64,000 nt of DNA from Oxynema aestuarii AP17 (GCF_012295525.1 NZ_CP051167.1:1798001-1862000), one strand, 5' to 3'. Counted from the stretch's first letter, positions 1-10,012 are shown. Notes: generated from the letters alone by a model not told the origin. Numbers and translations are program-made.

Positions 1-2
1 AT

Positions 3-608
3 CAAATCCGACATTCCCTCGGCACCATTGCTCTTTACCTAGAAAATCTTTGCTTGGGATTGACCGAAGAAGCTTATAAACAACAAGCCACGATCGCCCG
101 TCAAATAGTTACAGATTTAAGCCTTCACTTAACCCATCTGCTGCCTTTAGAACCCCGCGATCGTCGGGAAACTCAACTGTACGATTTGCGCGAAATCTTA
201 GTCGAGCAAATCGACAGATTGCGATCTCACTGGGAAAAAAAACACTTAACGATCGCCTATCCCAACACGACTTTACGGTTAAAAATCGATCGCTGGCAAA
301 TTCAACAAGCCATTGAAAACTTACTCGGTAATGCCATTGAATTCAGTCCCGATCGCCAAACCATTACTTGGAACTGGCGCGTCTTTCACAATGAAGTCTT
401 AGTCACCGTAGCCGATCGCGGCTGCGGACTGTCCGCCCAAGACCTCAAACAAATTTTCACGCCCTCTTACTCCCGCCGTCAAGGGGGTACCGGATGGGGT
501 CTAAATATCGCTAAAAGCGCCATCTTAAAACATGGCGGGACAATTTGGGGCGAAAACCTGCCCGAAGGAGGCGCTAGATTTTCCTTTACCTTACCGATTT
601 CTGAGTAG
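3..608 (+). CDS. Sensor histidine kinase, C-terminal part (5' end outside window)
   Basis: The frame is open from the left edge, so the gene begins outside the window; the TTG at 54 is internal. The visible part starts at the phosphoacceptor helix, with a likely H-box in IRHSLGTIALY. It continues into a HATPase domain with an N-box (NLLGNAIEFSP), a G1 box (VADRGCGL) and a glycine-rich G2 box (GGTGWGLNIAKSAILKHGG). Such kinases autophosphorylate on the H-box histidine and pass the phosphate to a response regulator. A NarL-type regulator follows 72 nt downstream on the same strand and is the natural partner. The sensor domain is not visible, so the stimulus is unknown. Confidence 0.9.
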   Translation, partial: QIRHSLGTIALYLENLCLGLTEEAYKQQATIARQIVTDLSLHLTHLLPLEPRDRRETQLYDLREILVEQIDRLRSHWEKKHLTIAYPNTTLRLKIDRWQIQQAIENLLGNAIEFSPDRQTITWNWRVFHNEVLVTVADRGCGLSAQDLKQIFTPSYSRRQGGTGWGLNIAKSAILKHGGTIWGENLPEGGARFSFTLPISE

Positions 609-680
609 CTGCATCACTTCGGCGATCGCGATTCGGTTTCGCCCACCCGTTCCGAACTCGCCGAATAGAGGTTTCCTTCT

Positions 681-1355
681 ATGAGTACCCATCAGTTAAT
701 CTCGATTTTGTTGGTCGATGACGACCCAATTTTTCGTCAAGGATTGCGAACTCTTTTAGAATTCTATAGCAATGGAAAATTAAAATTTAACGTCGTCGGC
801 GAAGCGGCTTGTGTCGATCAAGCCCTCAAATTAACCAAAGAACAACATCAATCCTTAGTCTTACTCGACTTAGAACTCCCTCACGAAGACGGGATTTCAG
901 CCTTAATTCGCTTCCGCGAACGGGGTTATTCCGGTAAAATCTTGGTTTTGTCGGCCCATCACGAAGATGAATGGGTATTTCGCGCCATGCAGGCGGGGGC
1001 GCGCGGTTACGTCTTTAAAGACCGTTTGGCGAATCAGTTGTGCGAGGCGATTTCCACGGTAATCGACGATCGCATTTACCTCGATCCCGACGTCGCGACC
1101 AGTTTTTTTCGGATGTTCCACTTCTACGCCGGACGCTGCTTGCAAGCGGCCCAATCCCTCCACCTGACCGAACGCGAACAAGAAGTTTTACACTGGCTGG
1201 TCCAAGGGGCCTCCAACGAGGCGATCGCCCAAAACCTTTACGTGACCGTCGCCACGGTCAAAGCCCATTTAACCTCCATTTTCGAGAAACTCGGGGTCAC
1301 CAGTCGCACCCAGGCGATCGTTAAAGCCCTCAAACTGGGCTTGGTGTCCGCATGA
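681..1355 (+). CDS. NarL/FixJ-type response regulator (receiver + LuxR HTH)
   Basis: A 224-aa two-domain regulator. The receiver domain (about residues 7-125) has the acidic cluster VDDDP, the phosphoacceptor Asp in LVLLDLELP and a conserved Lys in the FKDR segment. The C-terminal LuxR-type helix-turn-helix (about 160-220) begins LTEREQEVLHWLVQGASN and includes the recognition-helix segment TVATVKAHL. On phosphorylation such proteins bind DNA as dimers. It lies just downstream of a histidine kinase. Its TGA overlaps the ATG of a nucleoside hydrolase (ATGA), so the two are probably translated together. Targets cannot be read from the sequence. Confidence 0.92.
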   Translation: MSTHQLISILLVDDDPIFRQGLRTLLEFYSNGKLKFNVVGEAACVDQALKLTKEQHQSLVLLDLELPHEDGISALIRFRERGYSGKILVLSAHHEDEWVFRAMQAGARGYVFKDRLANQLCEAISTVIDDRIYLDPDVATSFFRMFHFYAGRCLQAAQSLHLTEREQEVLHWLVQGASNEAIAQNLYVTVATVKAHLTSIFEKLGVTSRTQAIVKALKLGLVSA

Positions 1356-2359
1356 TCGCGATCTCCGATTCTCTCTCCATGTCCTCCCTTCCCCTCCGCA
1401 AACTACTCGTCGATACCGACCCCGGCGGCGACGATGCCATAGCCTTACTGTGGTTGCAAAGTCTGGTCCGTCAAGGACTCGCCGAACTGGTCGCCGTCAC
1501 CACGGCCCAAGGCAACGTCAACGGGTCGCGAACCTTTACCAGCGCCTGTCAACTCCTGCAACTGGGCGGTTGTGCGGGGGTCGAAGTTGCCCGGGCCGTG
1601 GCCGATCCCCCTGGGATCCTCCCAGATGCCCGTCACATTCACGGCGCCGACGGGATGGGGGATCTGTCCGCCACCCTGCCTGCGTCCCGCCGGGATTGGC
1701 AAACGGCGCCGAGTGCAGACGATACAATTATCGACGCCCTCACTCAGTCGCCGGGGGAGATTACGGTTGTCGGTTTGGCGCCGTTGAGCAATTTGGCGGC
1801 GGCGGAGGCAAAACGACCGGGGATTCTCAAATTGGCTAAAGAAGTGGTGTTGATGTTGGGGGCGTTTGAACGCCAGGGCAACGTGACGCCGTTGGCGGAG
1901 TTCAATGCGGCGTATGACCCGCAAGCGGCGCAGTCCGTTTTAGAGAGTGGGGCGAATTTGGTGGTGTTGCCCCTCGACGTGACCCAGGAGTTGATTTTCC
2001 GACGGCAGACGGCCCGGGAGATGCGATCGCGGGCGCCGGAGAGTGCGATCGCCGTGTTTGTGGATCGCTTGTGCGAGTTCATGACCGAGACGGCGTTGCG
2101 TTACCGCGAAACGGCGGGGATCGAGGGCTTTTTAGTTCACGATGCGGTGACGGTCGCCTACTTGTTTTATCCGGAAACACTCAAGTTTCGGCGCGCCGAG
2201 GTGCGGATCGAGACGGAAGGGCGTTACAGTGCCGGATATACGTTTATCGACAGGCGACATGGGGCAAAATTGCAGGCGAATGCGTTTGTCGGCTGTGAAG
2301 TGAACCGACAACAGTTATTAGCGATTCTCCGGGACGATTTGCAACAACTAATCGCTTAG
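1352..2359 (+). CDS. Inosine/uridine-preferring nucleoside hydrolase
   Basis: A 335-aa protein of the IunH family, which cleaves the N-glycosidic bond of ribonucleosides using a bound calcium ion. The family's metal-binding DTDPGGDDA motif is near the N-terminus (about residues 21-29). Further family segments are VGLAPLSNLA, the AEFNAAYDPQAA region that contributes ligands, and VHDAVTVAYL near the C-terminus with the expected Asp. Length matches the family. The start at 1352 overlaps the regulator stop by 4 nt; a second Met ten codons in (MSSLPLRKLL) is a possible alternative. Pairing with a two-component regulator is uncommon and may mean regulated nucleoside salvage. Exact substrate preference is not evident. 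Confidence 0.9.
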   Translation: MIAISDSLSMSSLPLRKLLVDTDPGGDDAIALLWLQSLVRQGLAELVAVTTAQGNVNGSRTFTSACQLLQLGGCAGVEVARAVADPPGILPDARHIHGADGMGDLSATLPASRRDWQTAPSADDTIIDALTQSPGEITVVGLAPLSNLAAAEAKRPGILKLAKEVVLMLGAFERQGNVTPLAEFNAAYDPQAAQSVLESGANLVVLPLDVTQELIFRRQTAREMRSRAPESAIAVFVDRLCEFMTETALRYRETAGIEGFLVHDAVTVAYLFYPETLKFRRAEVRIETEGRYSAGYTFIDRRHGAKLQANAFVGCEVNRQQLLAILRDDLQQLIA

Positions 2360-2381
2360 GGGCTCGGGCGATCGCCCTCAG

Positions 2382-2771
2382 TTATTCCTCGGTTTCGGTT
2401 TCGACGGGTGTAGTTTCTAATTTTTCCAAGCGGGTCAGATCGACATTGAGCTGAATGCCATCTTCCGATTCGCTATTGGGGGAGATTAATTGGATGGGCG
2501 ATCCCAAACTGTAACTAAATTGTCGTTGGGGGTTTTGATTGGGCAATTCCCAATCAAAATCGGCCAATCCTTTTTCGAGGTCTTCGTTATTTTCTGCGGG
2601 TTCGGTTTGGGCTAATACGTGTCTCAAACTGTCGTAAACTTTGGCGGCATCCGGTACGGGAGGTCTTGCGGGATGGGAAGAAGGGCGATCGGCCACTTCC
2701 GCCGAGAGGACCCGCGCTCCTAAAAAGGTAACGCTGGTTACGGTTAACAGCAGGGTGAATAATTTAGTCAT
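2382..2771 (-). CDS. Small secreted protein of unknown function
   Basis: A 129-aa protein with a clear signal peptide: MTKLF, then a hydrophobic stretch (about residues 4-18), then a probable cleavage site near VLSAEVADR. The mature part is short, acidic and rich in Pro, Glu and Asn, with no cysteines and no family I recognise. It is convergent with the nucleoside hydrolase, with only 22 nt between them. An AACTCCTTCAACTG stretch upstream (minus-strand GGAG about 9 nt before the ATG) serves as ribosome binding site. Function unknown; an envelope or lumenal location is inferred from the signal peptide only. Confidence 0.65.
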   Translation of the reverse strand: MTKLFTLLLTVTSVTFLGARVLSAEVADRPSSHPARPPVPDAAKVYDSLRHVLAQTEPAENNEDLEKGLADFDWELPNQNPQRQFSYSLGSPIQLISPNSESEDGIQLNVDLTRLEKLETTPVETETEE

Positions 2772-3023
2772 GCTCTCAACTCCTTCAACTGACCTGGAGG
2801 GATAGTCCAGGAAATTGACGAATGGGACGAAGTAGAAAAGTGCGAGCGAGCAATGAGGGTAAAATTTGCTAAAAAGTAGCTGATTTTTTATCGTTTGACT
2901 GGGTAGATCGCGATCGCTCTACGCTTAAACTTTTGATGGAAAAATCCATTTTGATTATAACAATAAGCCTTGAAATTGGAATCGGAATTCGGGAAAGTTT
3001 ACGTAGGCCATCGGGGATCGGGT

Positions 3024-3593
3024 TCAAAGGTCGTCCGGGAGGGATAAAGACCAGTGCGATCGCGCGAGGCGATCGTGGATCTGGGATTGCCACTGGGCGA
3101 GGGTGTCGGGAAAATCCGGTTGTTTTAAGCCGGAACGCCACAAAATGCGGGCATCTTCCCCGGTTTCTTTGTAATAGCCGCGCCGGATTCCCACTTGAGT
3201 GAAGCCGAATTGTTGATAGAGGCTCAAGGCGGCTCGATTGGAAAAGCGGACTTCGAGGGTAGCCCATTCCAGTTGGCGTTTCCAGGCGCGATCGAGTAAA
3301 GCGTAGAGTAGGGTTTGGCCGAATCCCTGACGGCGATAGTGGGGATCGATCGCCAGTAAGGTGATGTGGGCTTCTTCGAGGATCGACCACAAACAGGCGA
3401 GTCCGACCAGGGGAGGCGGTTCCGGACGCTCCGGGGTCGGCGCGGCGCGCAGGACCAATAAATCGCTGTTGGGGCTGTCGAGTTCTCGCGCGTAGCCTTC
3501 GAGGGTCCACAGCCCGCCTAAAGCGAGTCGGTCGAGGGCGACCACGGCAGGCAGGAGGTTTTCACAGAGGGGTTGGAGTTCTAAAACAGCCAC
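3024..3593 (-). CDS. rimI: Ribosomal protein alanine N-acetyltransferase, RimI type (GNAT)
   Basis: A 189-aa GNAT acetyltransferase. The acetyl-CoA binding loop is in the segment IDPHYRRQGFGQTLLYAL (about residues 80-97), matching the Q/R-x-x-G-x-G/A rule. It is followed by the RimI-like stretch LEVRFSNRAALSLYQQFGFTQVGIRRGYY, which places an Asn and Tyr near the active site. RimI acetylates the N-terminal alanine of ribosomal protein S18, though other substrates are possible. A C-terminal extension of about 30 residues is present. The gene is divergent from lysA with about 190 nt between them, a neighbourhood I associate with cyanobacteria. Confidence 0.85.
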   Translation of the reverse strand: MAVLELQPLCENLLPAVVALDRLALGGLWTLEGYARELDSPNSDLLVLRAAPTPERPEPPPLVGLACLWSILEEAHITLLAIDPHYRRQGFGQTLLYALLDRAWKRQLEWATLEVRFSNRAALSLYQQFGFTQVGIRRGYYKETGEDARILWRSGLKQPDFPDTLAQWQSQIHDRLARSHWSLSLPDDL

Positions 3594-3780
3594 GAGATCG
3601 GCGATCGCGAGAGGGACGATCGTATTTTACGCTTGAGGAGGCGACCGAGGGCGGGGAGGGCGATCGCCGTTGAGGGGGAGAGAAATCGTAGGTTAAACAA
3701 AGAAAGCACGAGGCGCAATTGTAAACTGGGAAACGAGAAACAATCATGCTCCTCACCTAACTCAAGACAAGTCATTGAAT

Positions 3781-5196
3781 ATGGTCTCAACTTATCCCCG
3801 TGCCGTTGACAATTGCGGACGTCAGTATCTACCGGAAGCTCCTTCTACAGGTGAACCCCTTTCTCCGAATCAGTCGTTGCTGCCGTTGAGCGCCCGGGCC
3901 AACGAGAGCGATCGCCTGGAAATCGGGGGTTGTGACGTGACGATGCTCGTCGAGCGTTTTGGGTCGCCATTGTACATTCTCGACGAAGAGACATTACGAA
4001 CCGCCTGCCGTCAGTATCGCGACGCCCTCACCGCTTATTATCCCGGAGAATCCCAGGTGTTGTATGCGTCGAAAGCCTGGAGTTGTTTGGCGATTTGCGC
4101 GATCGTCGATCGCGAAGGACTCGGGGTGGACGTAGTGACCGGAGGCGAACTCTACACCGCGATCCGTGCGGGAGTCAGCCCGCAGAAGATTTATTTGCAC
4201 GGCAACAACAAATCCCGAGACGAACTCAAATTTGCGATCGCCGTCGGCTGCACCATCGTCGCCGACAACTGGCAAGACTTGCACCACCTGGCCGAGTTGA
4301 CCCGCGACGGGGACGGGAGCCAACCCCAGCGTCTGATGTTGCGGTTTACCCCCGGGATTGAATGTCACACCCACGAGTACATCCGCACCGGACATCTCGA
4401 CAGCAAGTTCGGCTTCGATCCCGACGATCTCGACGCGGTGTTCGAGTTTGTCAAAGCTCAAGGGAACCTCAAGTGTATCGGCTTGCACGCCCATATCGGC
4501 TCCCAGATTTTTGAATTGCAACCCCATCGAGATTTGGCCGGGGTGTTGGTGGATTGGGTGGCCAAAGCGCGCCAGTGCGGCTTACCCGTGGAAGAACTCA
4601 ACGTCGGTGGCGGCTTGGGAATTCGCTACACCGAAGCCGACGATCCGCCGAGTATTGACGAGTGGGTGAAATTGATTGCAACCAGCGTCGCCGAAGCCTG
4701 TCAGGCGCGACAGGTGGCCTTGCCGAAACTGTTGTGCGAACCGGGGCGATCGCTCGTCGGCCCGGCTTGCGTGAGTGCCTATACCGTCGGGGCGATCAAG
4801 ACGATCCCGCAGATCCGCACCTACGTGTCCGTCGATGGCGGGATGTCCGACAATCCCCGTCCGATTACCTATCAATCGTCCTATCGCGCCGCGATCGCCA
4901 ATCGGCTCTCCGCCGCCAGCGATCGGACTGTTACCATAGCGGGTAAGCACTGCGAGTCCGGCGATATCTTGATTGGCGAAGCCTTGCTTCCCGAACCTCA
5001 ACCCGGCGATATTCTCGTGGTCATGGGAACGGGCGCCTACAATTACAGCATGGCCTCGAACTACAATCGGGTAGGCCGTCCGGCAGCCGTTTTAGTCCGC
5101 GATGGCGAAGCCAATACGATCTTGCAGCGCGAGACTTACGAAGACTTAATTCGACAAGATCGGCTCCCCGAACGCTTGATGCGCTCCGGCGTGTAA
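3781..5196 (+). CDS. lysA: Diaminopimelate decarboxylase
   Basis: Catalyses the last step of lysine synthesis, meso-diaminopimelate to lysine, with pyridoxal phosphate. The start is placed at the ATG at 3781 (471 aa); a TTG two codons earlier is less likely. A PLP-binding Lys lies in LYASKAWSCLAI. LHAHIGSQI, ELNVGGGLGIRY and CEPGRSLVG are alanine-racemase-like barrel motifs, and GTGAYNYSMASNYNRVGRP is near the C-terminus. About 45 extra residues precede the catalytic domain, common in cyanobacterial LysA. It is followed by cdaA and uppS on the same strand. A GC-rich hairpin (about 5209-5230) downstream may end part of the transcription. Confidence 0.95.
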   Translation: MVSTYPRAVDNCGRQYLPEAPSTGEPLSPNQSLLPLSARANESDRLEIGGCDVTMLVERFGSPLYILDEETLRTACRQYRDALTAYYPGESQVLYASKAWSCLAICAIVDREGLGVDVVTGGELYTAIRAGVSPQKIYLHGNNKSRDELKFAIAVGCTIVADNWQDLHHLAELTRDGDGSQPQRLMLRFTPGIECHTHEYIRTGHLDSKFGFDPDDLDAVFEFVKAQGNLKCIGLHAHIGSQIFELQPHRDLAGVLVDWVAKARQCGLPVEELNVGGGLGIRYTEADDPPSIDEWVKLIATSVAEACQARQVALPKLLCEPGRSLVGPACVSAYTVGAIKTIPQIRTYVSVDGGMSDNPRPITYQSSYRAAIANRLSAASDRTVTIAGKHCESGDILIGEALLPEPQPGDILVVMGTGAYNYSMASNYNRVGRPAAVLVRDGEANTILQRETYEDLIRQDRLPERLMRSGV

Positions 5197-5206
5197 CGGC
5201 ACCAAA

Positions 5207-5232
5207 GCCGGGGAGGGTTCGCCCTTCCCCAC
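5207..5232 (+). terminator. Possible hairpin after lysA
   Basis: A GC-rich stem with a UUCG-type loop (GGGGAGGG-TTCG-CCCTTCCCC, one bulge) lies 12 nt after the lysA stop. There is no clear T-run, so it could be an attenuating or RNA-stabilising hairpin rather than a full terminator. Confidence 0.4.
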
Positions 5233-5353
5233 CGACCGGGGGTTGAGGGCGATCGGTTCGGCGTCAACCCCCAGCCTACGGTGTTAACCGCTTACTCTAT
5301 CGGCGGCTGGATGACCCAGCTAGCTAATCTTCCAATGTAGAAGCGCAAGGTTC

Positions 5354-6322
5354 ATGAGCGAGCACATGGGATATTTGTGGAACCAATTGCCGATCGACCC
5401 AAGCTGGATTCAATCCTTGTTGCTTCGCCTCGGGGAAATTTGGAAACAATGGCTCAAAGATCCGATCGATATCATTCTCGTGCTGGCGCTCAGTTATATG
5501 GTATTGGCGATCATCGGCGAGCGGCGGACGTTGTGGATGGTGCGCGGGTTTATCCTGTTAATGGTGGCGGCAGCGCTGAGCGCGACTCTAGAGCTCAATT
5601 TACTCAAGTTTGTTTTGAATAATTTGGTGATCGGCTCCGCCGTGGCGATGGCGGTGATTTTGCAATCCGAATTTCGTCGGTTTCTCGAACAGTTGGGTAA
5701 AGGAGATTTTAAGCTGCTGTTTCAACCGTACCGACAGACGATTCCCAAACCGGACAGCACGATCGATGAAATTGTCGATGCGGTGAAGGAACTTTCGCAA
5801 AACCGCACGGGAGCACTGATGATTTTAGAAACGAGCGGGCCGATTGACGAGCGAGATTTTTCCGTTCCCGGGGTTAAATTGAATGCGGAAGTGTCTAAGG
5901 AGTTGTTGCAGTCTATCTTTCAAACGTCTACGCTGTTGCATGACGGAGCGCTGTTGATTCGAGCGTCTCGAATTGTGGCGGCAGGGGTGATTTTACCTTT
6001 GTCGGAACGGAGCGCTTCGCGGCAACTGGGAACGCGGCACCGAGCGGCGATGGGCATTACCGAACGGGTTGAAAATTGTATATGTGTCGTTGTTTCTGAA
6101 GAAACCGGATCGATTTCTTTGGCGGAACGGGGCGTCCTGAATCGACCCCTAACGAGCAGTAAACTCAAAGAACTACTGCAATCTCGATTCTCGCAAACGG
6201 TGGAGCGAGAACCCGTTGCACCGGACCTGCGAACGCTCAGTCGCAAACTGGGTACTCGGGGTGCGGCACTGATTTCTCGTTTGCTCCGTCTTCCATCATC
6301 GGCTTCCCGAGAGAAAAAATGA
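5354..6322 (+). CDS. cdaA: Membrane diadenylate cyclase (c-di-AMP synthase), CdaA type
   Basis: A 322-aa protein that makes cyclic di-AMP from two ATP. The N-terminus has about three membrane segments, from [16 protein letters not shown] through the [13 protein letters not shown] region to [15 protein letters not shown]. The DAC catalytic domain (about residues 115-270) has the DGA motif in LLHDGALLI and the RHR motif in [11 protein letters not shown], both needed for activity. Cyclic di-AMP governs potassium uptake, osmotic balance and, in cyanobacteria, day-night responses. Its TGA overlaps the ATG of uppS (ATGA), so the pair is probably co-translated. A C-terminal tail of about 50 residues goes beyond the catalytic core. 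Confidence 0.95.
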   Translation: MSEHMGYLWNQLPIDPSWIQSLLLRLGEIWKQWLKDPIDIILVLALSYMVLAIIGERRTLWMVRGFILLMVAAALSATLELNLLKFVLNNLVIGSAVAMAVILQSEFRRFLEQLGKGDFKLLFQPYRQTIPKPDSTIDEIVDAVKELSQNRTGALMILETSGPIDERDFSVPGVKLNAEVSKELLQSIFQTSTLLHDGALLIRASRIVAAGVILPLSERSASRQLGTRHRAAMGITERVENCICVVVSEETGSISLAERGVLNRPLTSSKLKELLQSRFSQTVEREPVAPDLRTLSRKLGTRGAALISRLLRLPSSASREKK

Positions 6323-7068
6323 TTACCAAGCCAACTCCTTTAAAACAGCTACCTCCCGACCTCGACCGAGAGCGACTGCCCAAACATGTAGCCGTAATTA
6401 TGGATGGCAACGGGCGTTGGGCGCAAAGACGGGGAATGCCTCGGATTATGGGTCATCGTCGGGGAGTGGACGCGCTCAAGGACTTATTGCGTTGCTGTAA
6501 GGATTGGGGGATCGAAGCCCTCACCGTTTATGCGTTTTCCAGCGAGAACTGGGGACGTCCCCTCGAAGAGGTCAATTTTTTGATGACGTTGTTCGAGCGG
6601 ATGTTGCGCCAGGAACTCAAGGAGATGATGGAGGAAAACGTCCAGATTCATTTTGTGGGCAATTTGGAGGCGCTACCGCAGTCGCTACAGGAGGAAATCG
6701 AGCGCTCGACGGCGGCGACGAAGGACAACGAGCAGATTAAGTTTACGATCGCCACGAACTACGGCGGACGTCAGGAAATTGTCCAAGCGTGTCGGGCGAT
6801 CGCCGAACAGGTGCGCGACGGTCGGCTCGATCCGGAGGCGATCGACGAGGCTGTATTCGAGCGCCATCTCTATACTTCCCATTTGGGGGATCCGGATTTG
6901 CTGATCCGAACCAGTGGGGAGATGCGAATTAGTAATTTCTTGCTTTGGCAGGTGGCGTATTCGGAATTTTACATTACCGATACGCTCTGGCCGGATTTCG
7001 ACCGTCAGGCGTTCCATCGTGCTTTGCAAGTTTACCAGCAACGCCACCGCCGTTTTGGCAAACTCTGA
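6319..7068 (+). CDS. uppS: Isoprenyl (undecaprenyl) diphosphate synthase
   Basis: A 249-aa cis-prenyltransferase that adds isopentenyl units to farnesyl diphosphate to form the lipid carrier of peptidoglycan synthesis. The signature [13 protein letters not shown] contains the catalytic Asp and P-loop. [10 protein letters not shown] and [11 protein letters not shown] follow. The C-terminal substrate-binding segment [19 protein letters not shown], with its Arg and Ser residues, is complete. Length is normal. The start overlaps the cdaA stop by 4 nt. It is convergent with the DUF3143 gene, with only 11 nt between the stops. Confidence 0.95.
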   Translation: MITKPTPLKQLPPDLDRERLPKHVAVIMDGNGRWAQRRGMPRIMGHRRGVDALKDLLRCCKDWGIEALTVYAFSSENWGRPLEEVNFLMTLFERMLRQELKEMMEENVQIHFVGNLEALPQSLQEEIERSTAATKDNEQIKFTIATNYGGRQEIVQACRAIAEQVRDGRLDPEAIDEAVFERHLYTSHLGDPDLLIRTSGEMRISNFLLWQVAYSEFYITDTLWPDFDRQAFHRALQVYQQRHRRFGKL

Positions 7069-7079
7069 AAGGGTTCGGG

Positions 7080-7352
7080 TTACGGTCCAGCAAAGATTGC
7101 TTGTTCGATGTCCTCGCGGCTGAGGGAATATTTAAAGGCGCGTTCGATATCTTCGCCCGAGGCTCCCGCACTGAGATAGCGCACGATCAGGCGATCGATG
7201 TCGAGACTGAGTTCGGCTTTCCATTGGGGCTGCTCGACGTACCATCGATGCAGTTCGGTGTCGTCTTGCTGACAACCGCAATTTTTGAGCCATTGCTCGA
7301 TTTCGGGCAGGGGATGGTTGTACAAGGGGGTATCGGAGGAAGGCAAAGTCAT
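7080..7352 (-). CDS. DUF3143 family protein
   Basis: A 90-aa protein with the opening TPLYNHPLPEIEQWLKNCGCQQD and a later LDIDRLIVRYLSAG segment. I recognise these as the small cyanobacterial/plastid DUF3143 family. No signal peptide or membrane segment is present. The C-terminus, with GEDIERAFKYSLSREDIEQAIF, looks helical. It follows the J-domain gene on the same strand by 30 nt, so the two are likely co-transcribed. Function is unknown. Confidence 0.75.
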   Translation of the reverse strand: MTLPSSDTPLYNHPLPEIEQWLKNCGCQQDDTELHRWYVEQPQWKAELSLDIDRLIVRYLSAGASGEDIERAFKYSLSREDIEQAIFAGP

Positions 7353-7382
7353 GAAGGTTCGCAGATGGTATGGATCGGAGGG

Positions 7383-7985
7383 TTAAGGGGAGGGCCGCGA
7401 TCGCGCGATCGCCGGATCGGAGGAGGACCCCCGTTCGATCGAATGCTCGATCGCCGTCGGCGCCGAGGTCGGTTCTAAGGCGATTTCGCCTCGGGTCAGA
7501 CCGATGGCGATCGCCAGTAACAGACAGCCGAGAAAGGTAATCCCTAAAATGAATAAGGCGAACAGTTCCCCGGCGGAGAGGGGGCGGTCGGTGGGGTCTA
7601 AGTACGCCGACGACGGTCGGGGCCGATCTCCGCCGCCGCCGTGCGATCGCCCCCAATCGCGACTGACGGGCGGACGATAGAGCTGCTGCCAGTGGCGGGC
7701 TTGTAATTGGCGATCGTAGATCCCTCGCTGTTGCGGGTCGTTCAAAGTCGCATAGGCTTCCTTGACTTTTTGAAATTTCTCTTTGGCGATTTCAATCGGT
7801 AACTCGCTCGTGTCCGGGTGATAGCGCTTGCTCAATTCGCGGTAAGCTCGCCGGATGTCCGACGCCGACGCCGAACTGGTCAGCCCGAGCAAGTGGTAGT
7901 AATTATCACTCCCGAACGAGTGAACGGCTCGTTTGGCTTGTTGCTGCTGTCGATTCGCCCAGTTATGAGTCACGGTCAACACCAC
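7383..7985 (-). CDS. J-domain protein with C-terminal membrane segment
   Basis: A 200-aa protein with a J domain at about residues 24-95: DNYYHLLGLTSSASASDIRR, then the essential HPD in KRYHPDTSE, then KVKEAYATLNDPQQRGIYDR. J domains stimulate the ATPase of Hsp70 (DnaK). The usual Gly/Phe and zinc-finger regions of DnaJ are absent. Instead there is a linker and one transmembrane segment (FALFILGITFLGCLLLAIAIGL, about 148-169) with a short tail. It is therefore a membrane-tethered co-chaperone of the kind common in cyanobacteria. It is upstream of DUF3143 on the same strand and divergent from ilvC. Confidence 0.88.
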   Translation of the reverse strand: MVLTVTHNWANRQQQQAKRAVHSFGSDNYYHLLGLTSSASASDIRRAYRELSKRYHPDTSELPIEIAKEKFQKVKEAYATLNDPQQRGIYDRQLQARHWQQLYRPPVSRDWGRSHGGGGDRPRPSSAYLDPTDRPLSAGELFALFILGITFLGCLLLAIAIGLTRGEIALEPTSAPTAIEHSIERGSSSDPAIARSRPSP

Positions 7986-8007
7986 TGACGCAGTTTTGTT
8001 ATTCTAG

Positions 8008-9132
<1,125 letters not shown>

Positions 9133-9140
9133 ACCGTAGC

Positions 9141-9206
9141 GCGGGCATCTGGCCCGCCTGTCGAATCCAACCCTACTGAGGTGCGGGCATCTTGCCCGCC
9201 TTTTTA
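9141..9206 (+). terminator. Two repeat hairpins after ilvC, the second with a T-run
   Basis: GCGGGC/GCCCGC stems lie at 9141-9157 and 9183-9199. The second is followed directly by CTTTTT, which fits a Rho-independent terminator. Both belong to the GCGGGCATCTTGCCCGC interspersed repeat family seen again at 9500-9516. Confidence 0.7.
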
Positions 9207-9238
9207 GCTCCAAAATAGGCGATCGCCAATTAATTTCT

Positions 9239-9463
9239 TCAATTCCTATTCAATTCTTCCTCAATCGCTTTTTCCGTGCGCTCGTTGGGATTTTCCGGGT
9301 TCCAATCCGGCGTCATTCCTAACAAGAACCGTTCGATAGTCGTTCGCGTTCGGAAACTGACCGTTTTCATCGGTTCCGGCAAAATGCGATCGCCCCAAGC
9401 GATAAACGCGAATCCTAAAATAACTGCCAAAAACGAAAGAGTTTTAGAGGTACGTGGCTTCAC
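9239..9463 (-). CDS. Small single-pass membrane protein (paralogue of next gene)
   Basis: The start is placed at the GTG at 9463 because a GGAGGT ribosome site lies about 7 nt upstream; this gives 74 aa. A longer reading from an ATG at 9523 would translate part of a palindromic repeat (9500-9516). The protein has a hydrophobic N-terminal segment (LSFLAVILGFAFIAWG), then a short region ending in RTRTTIERFLLGMTPDWNPENPNERTEKAIEEEL. The gene at 9627-9866 encodes the same architecture with a matching NPNERTEKxIEEQL ending. Function unknown. Confidence 0.6.
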   Translation of the reverse strand: MKPRTSKTLSFLAVILGFAFIAWGDRILPEPMKTVSFRTRTTIERFLLGMTPDWNPENPNERTEKAIEEELNRN

Positions 9464-9499
9464 CGTCGGAACCTCCAGCAATAATGAGAAGTCCGTAGG

Positions 9500-9516
9500 G
9501 CGGGCATCTTGCCCGC
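9500..9516. repeat. Interspersed palindrome GCGGGCATCTTGCCCGC
   Basis: Identical to the hairpin at 9183-9199 behind ilvC. It lies in the leader of the small gene at 9239-9463, about 37 nt from its start codon. Confidence 0.7.
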
Positions 9517-9626
9517 CACCCATAGCATGGTTTGCCCTATGCCCTAAATAAATTACCTACTGTTTTCCAAGAGATCTTCTGGAAGGGGCGATCGGCCTTT
9601 TTTGCCCTTTTCCGAATCTAATAGAG

Positions 9627-9866
9627 TTAGTTAGCAGGTTCGCCGCCGCCTTGCTGTAACTGTTCTTCGATCTCTTTTTCCGTGCGTTCGTTGGGATTTT
9701 TCTTCGCCCAACCGGGAACCAATCCTTGAGCAAACTTGGTAATACTCGTGCGCGTTTGCAAACTCGTCGTCTGCATCTTTTCGGGGAGGAATTCGATTTT
9801 ATCCCCGAAAGCGACATAGATAATCGCCAGTATAATAGACCCTGTAATTAGCGTAGATTTAAGCAT
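9627..9866 (-). CDS. Small single-pass membrane protein (paralogue of previous gene)
   Basis: A 79-aa protein with an N-terminal membrane segment (TLITGSIILAIIYVAFG, about residues 5-21), then FLPEKMQTTSLQTRTSITKFAQGLVPGW and the acidic ending NPNERTEKEIEEQLQQ. The gene at 9239-9463 shares the order, the R-T-R/S-T pattern and the NPNERTEK core. The two are tandem and on the same strand, so a local duplication is likely. No known domain recognised. A single membrane anchor with a soluble charged tail is what can be seen. Confidence 0.6.
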   Translation of the reverse strand: MLKSTLITGSIILAIIYVAFGDKIEFLPEKMQTTSLQTRTSITKFAQGLVPGWAKKNPNERTEKEIEEQLQQGGGEPAN

Positions 9867-10012
9867 CTGTGTATATTACAATGCAATACAACTGTTCGAG
9901 CGAATCGACTTGAAAATTTTATAATGCCATTGTTTTTAATTCGATCCTAGCGCAGTCCCCGAGCCTTGGTTCGAGGGCGCATCCCCTCCAAGTCCCGATT
10001 CGGTTTCCGGTT

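Noticed and set aside
54-56. TTG at 54 as start of the histidine kinase
   Set aside because: The frame is open to the window edge and the H-box lies upstream of this codon, so the gene begins outside.
2869-3510. 213-aa minus-strand frame
   Set aside because: Overlaps rimI in another frame, is Arg/Pro-rich and has no family features.
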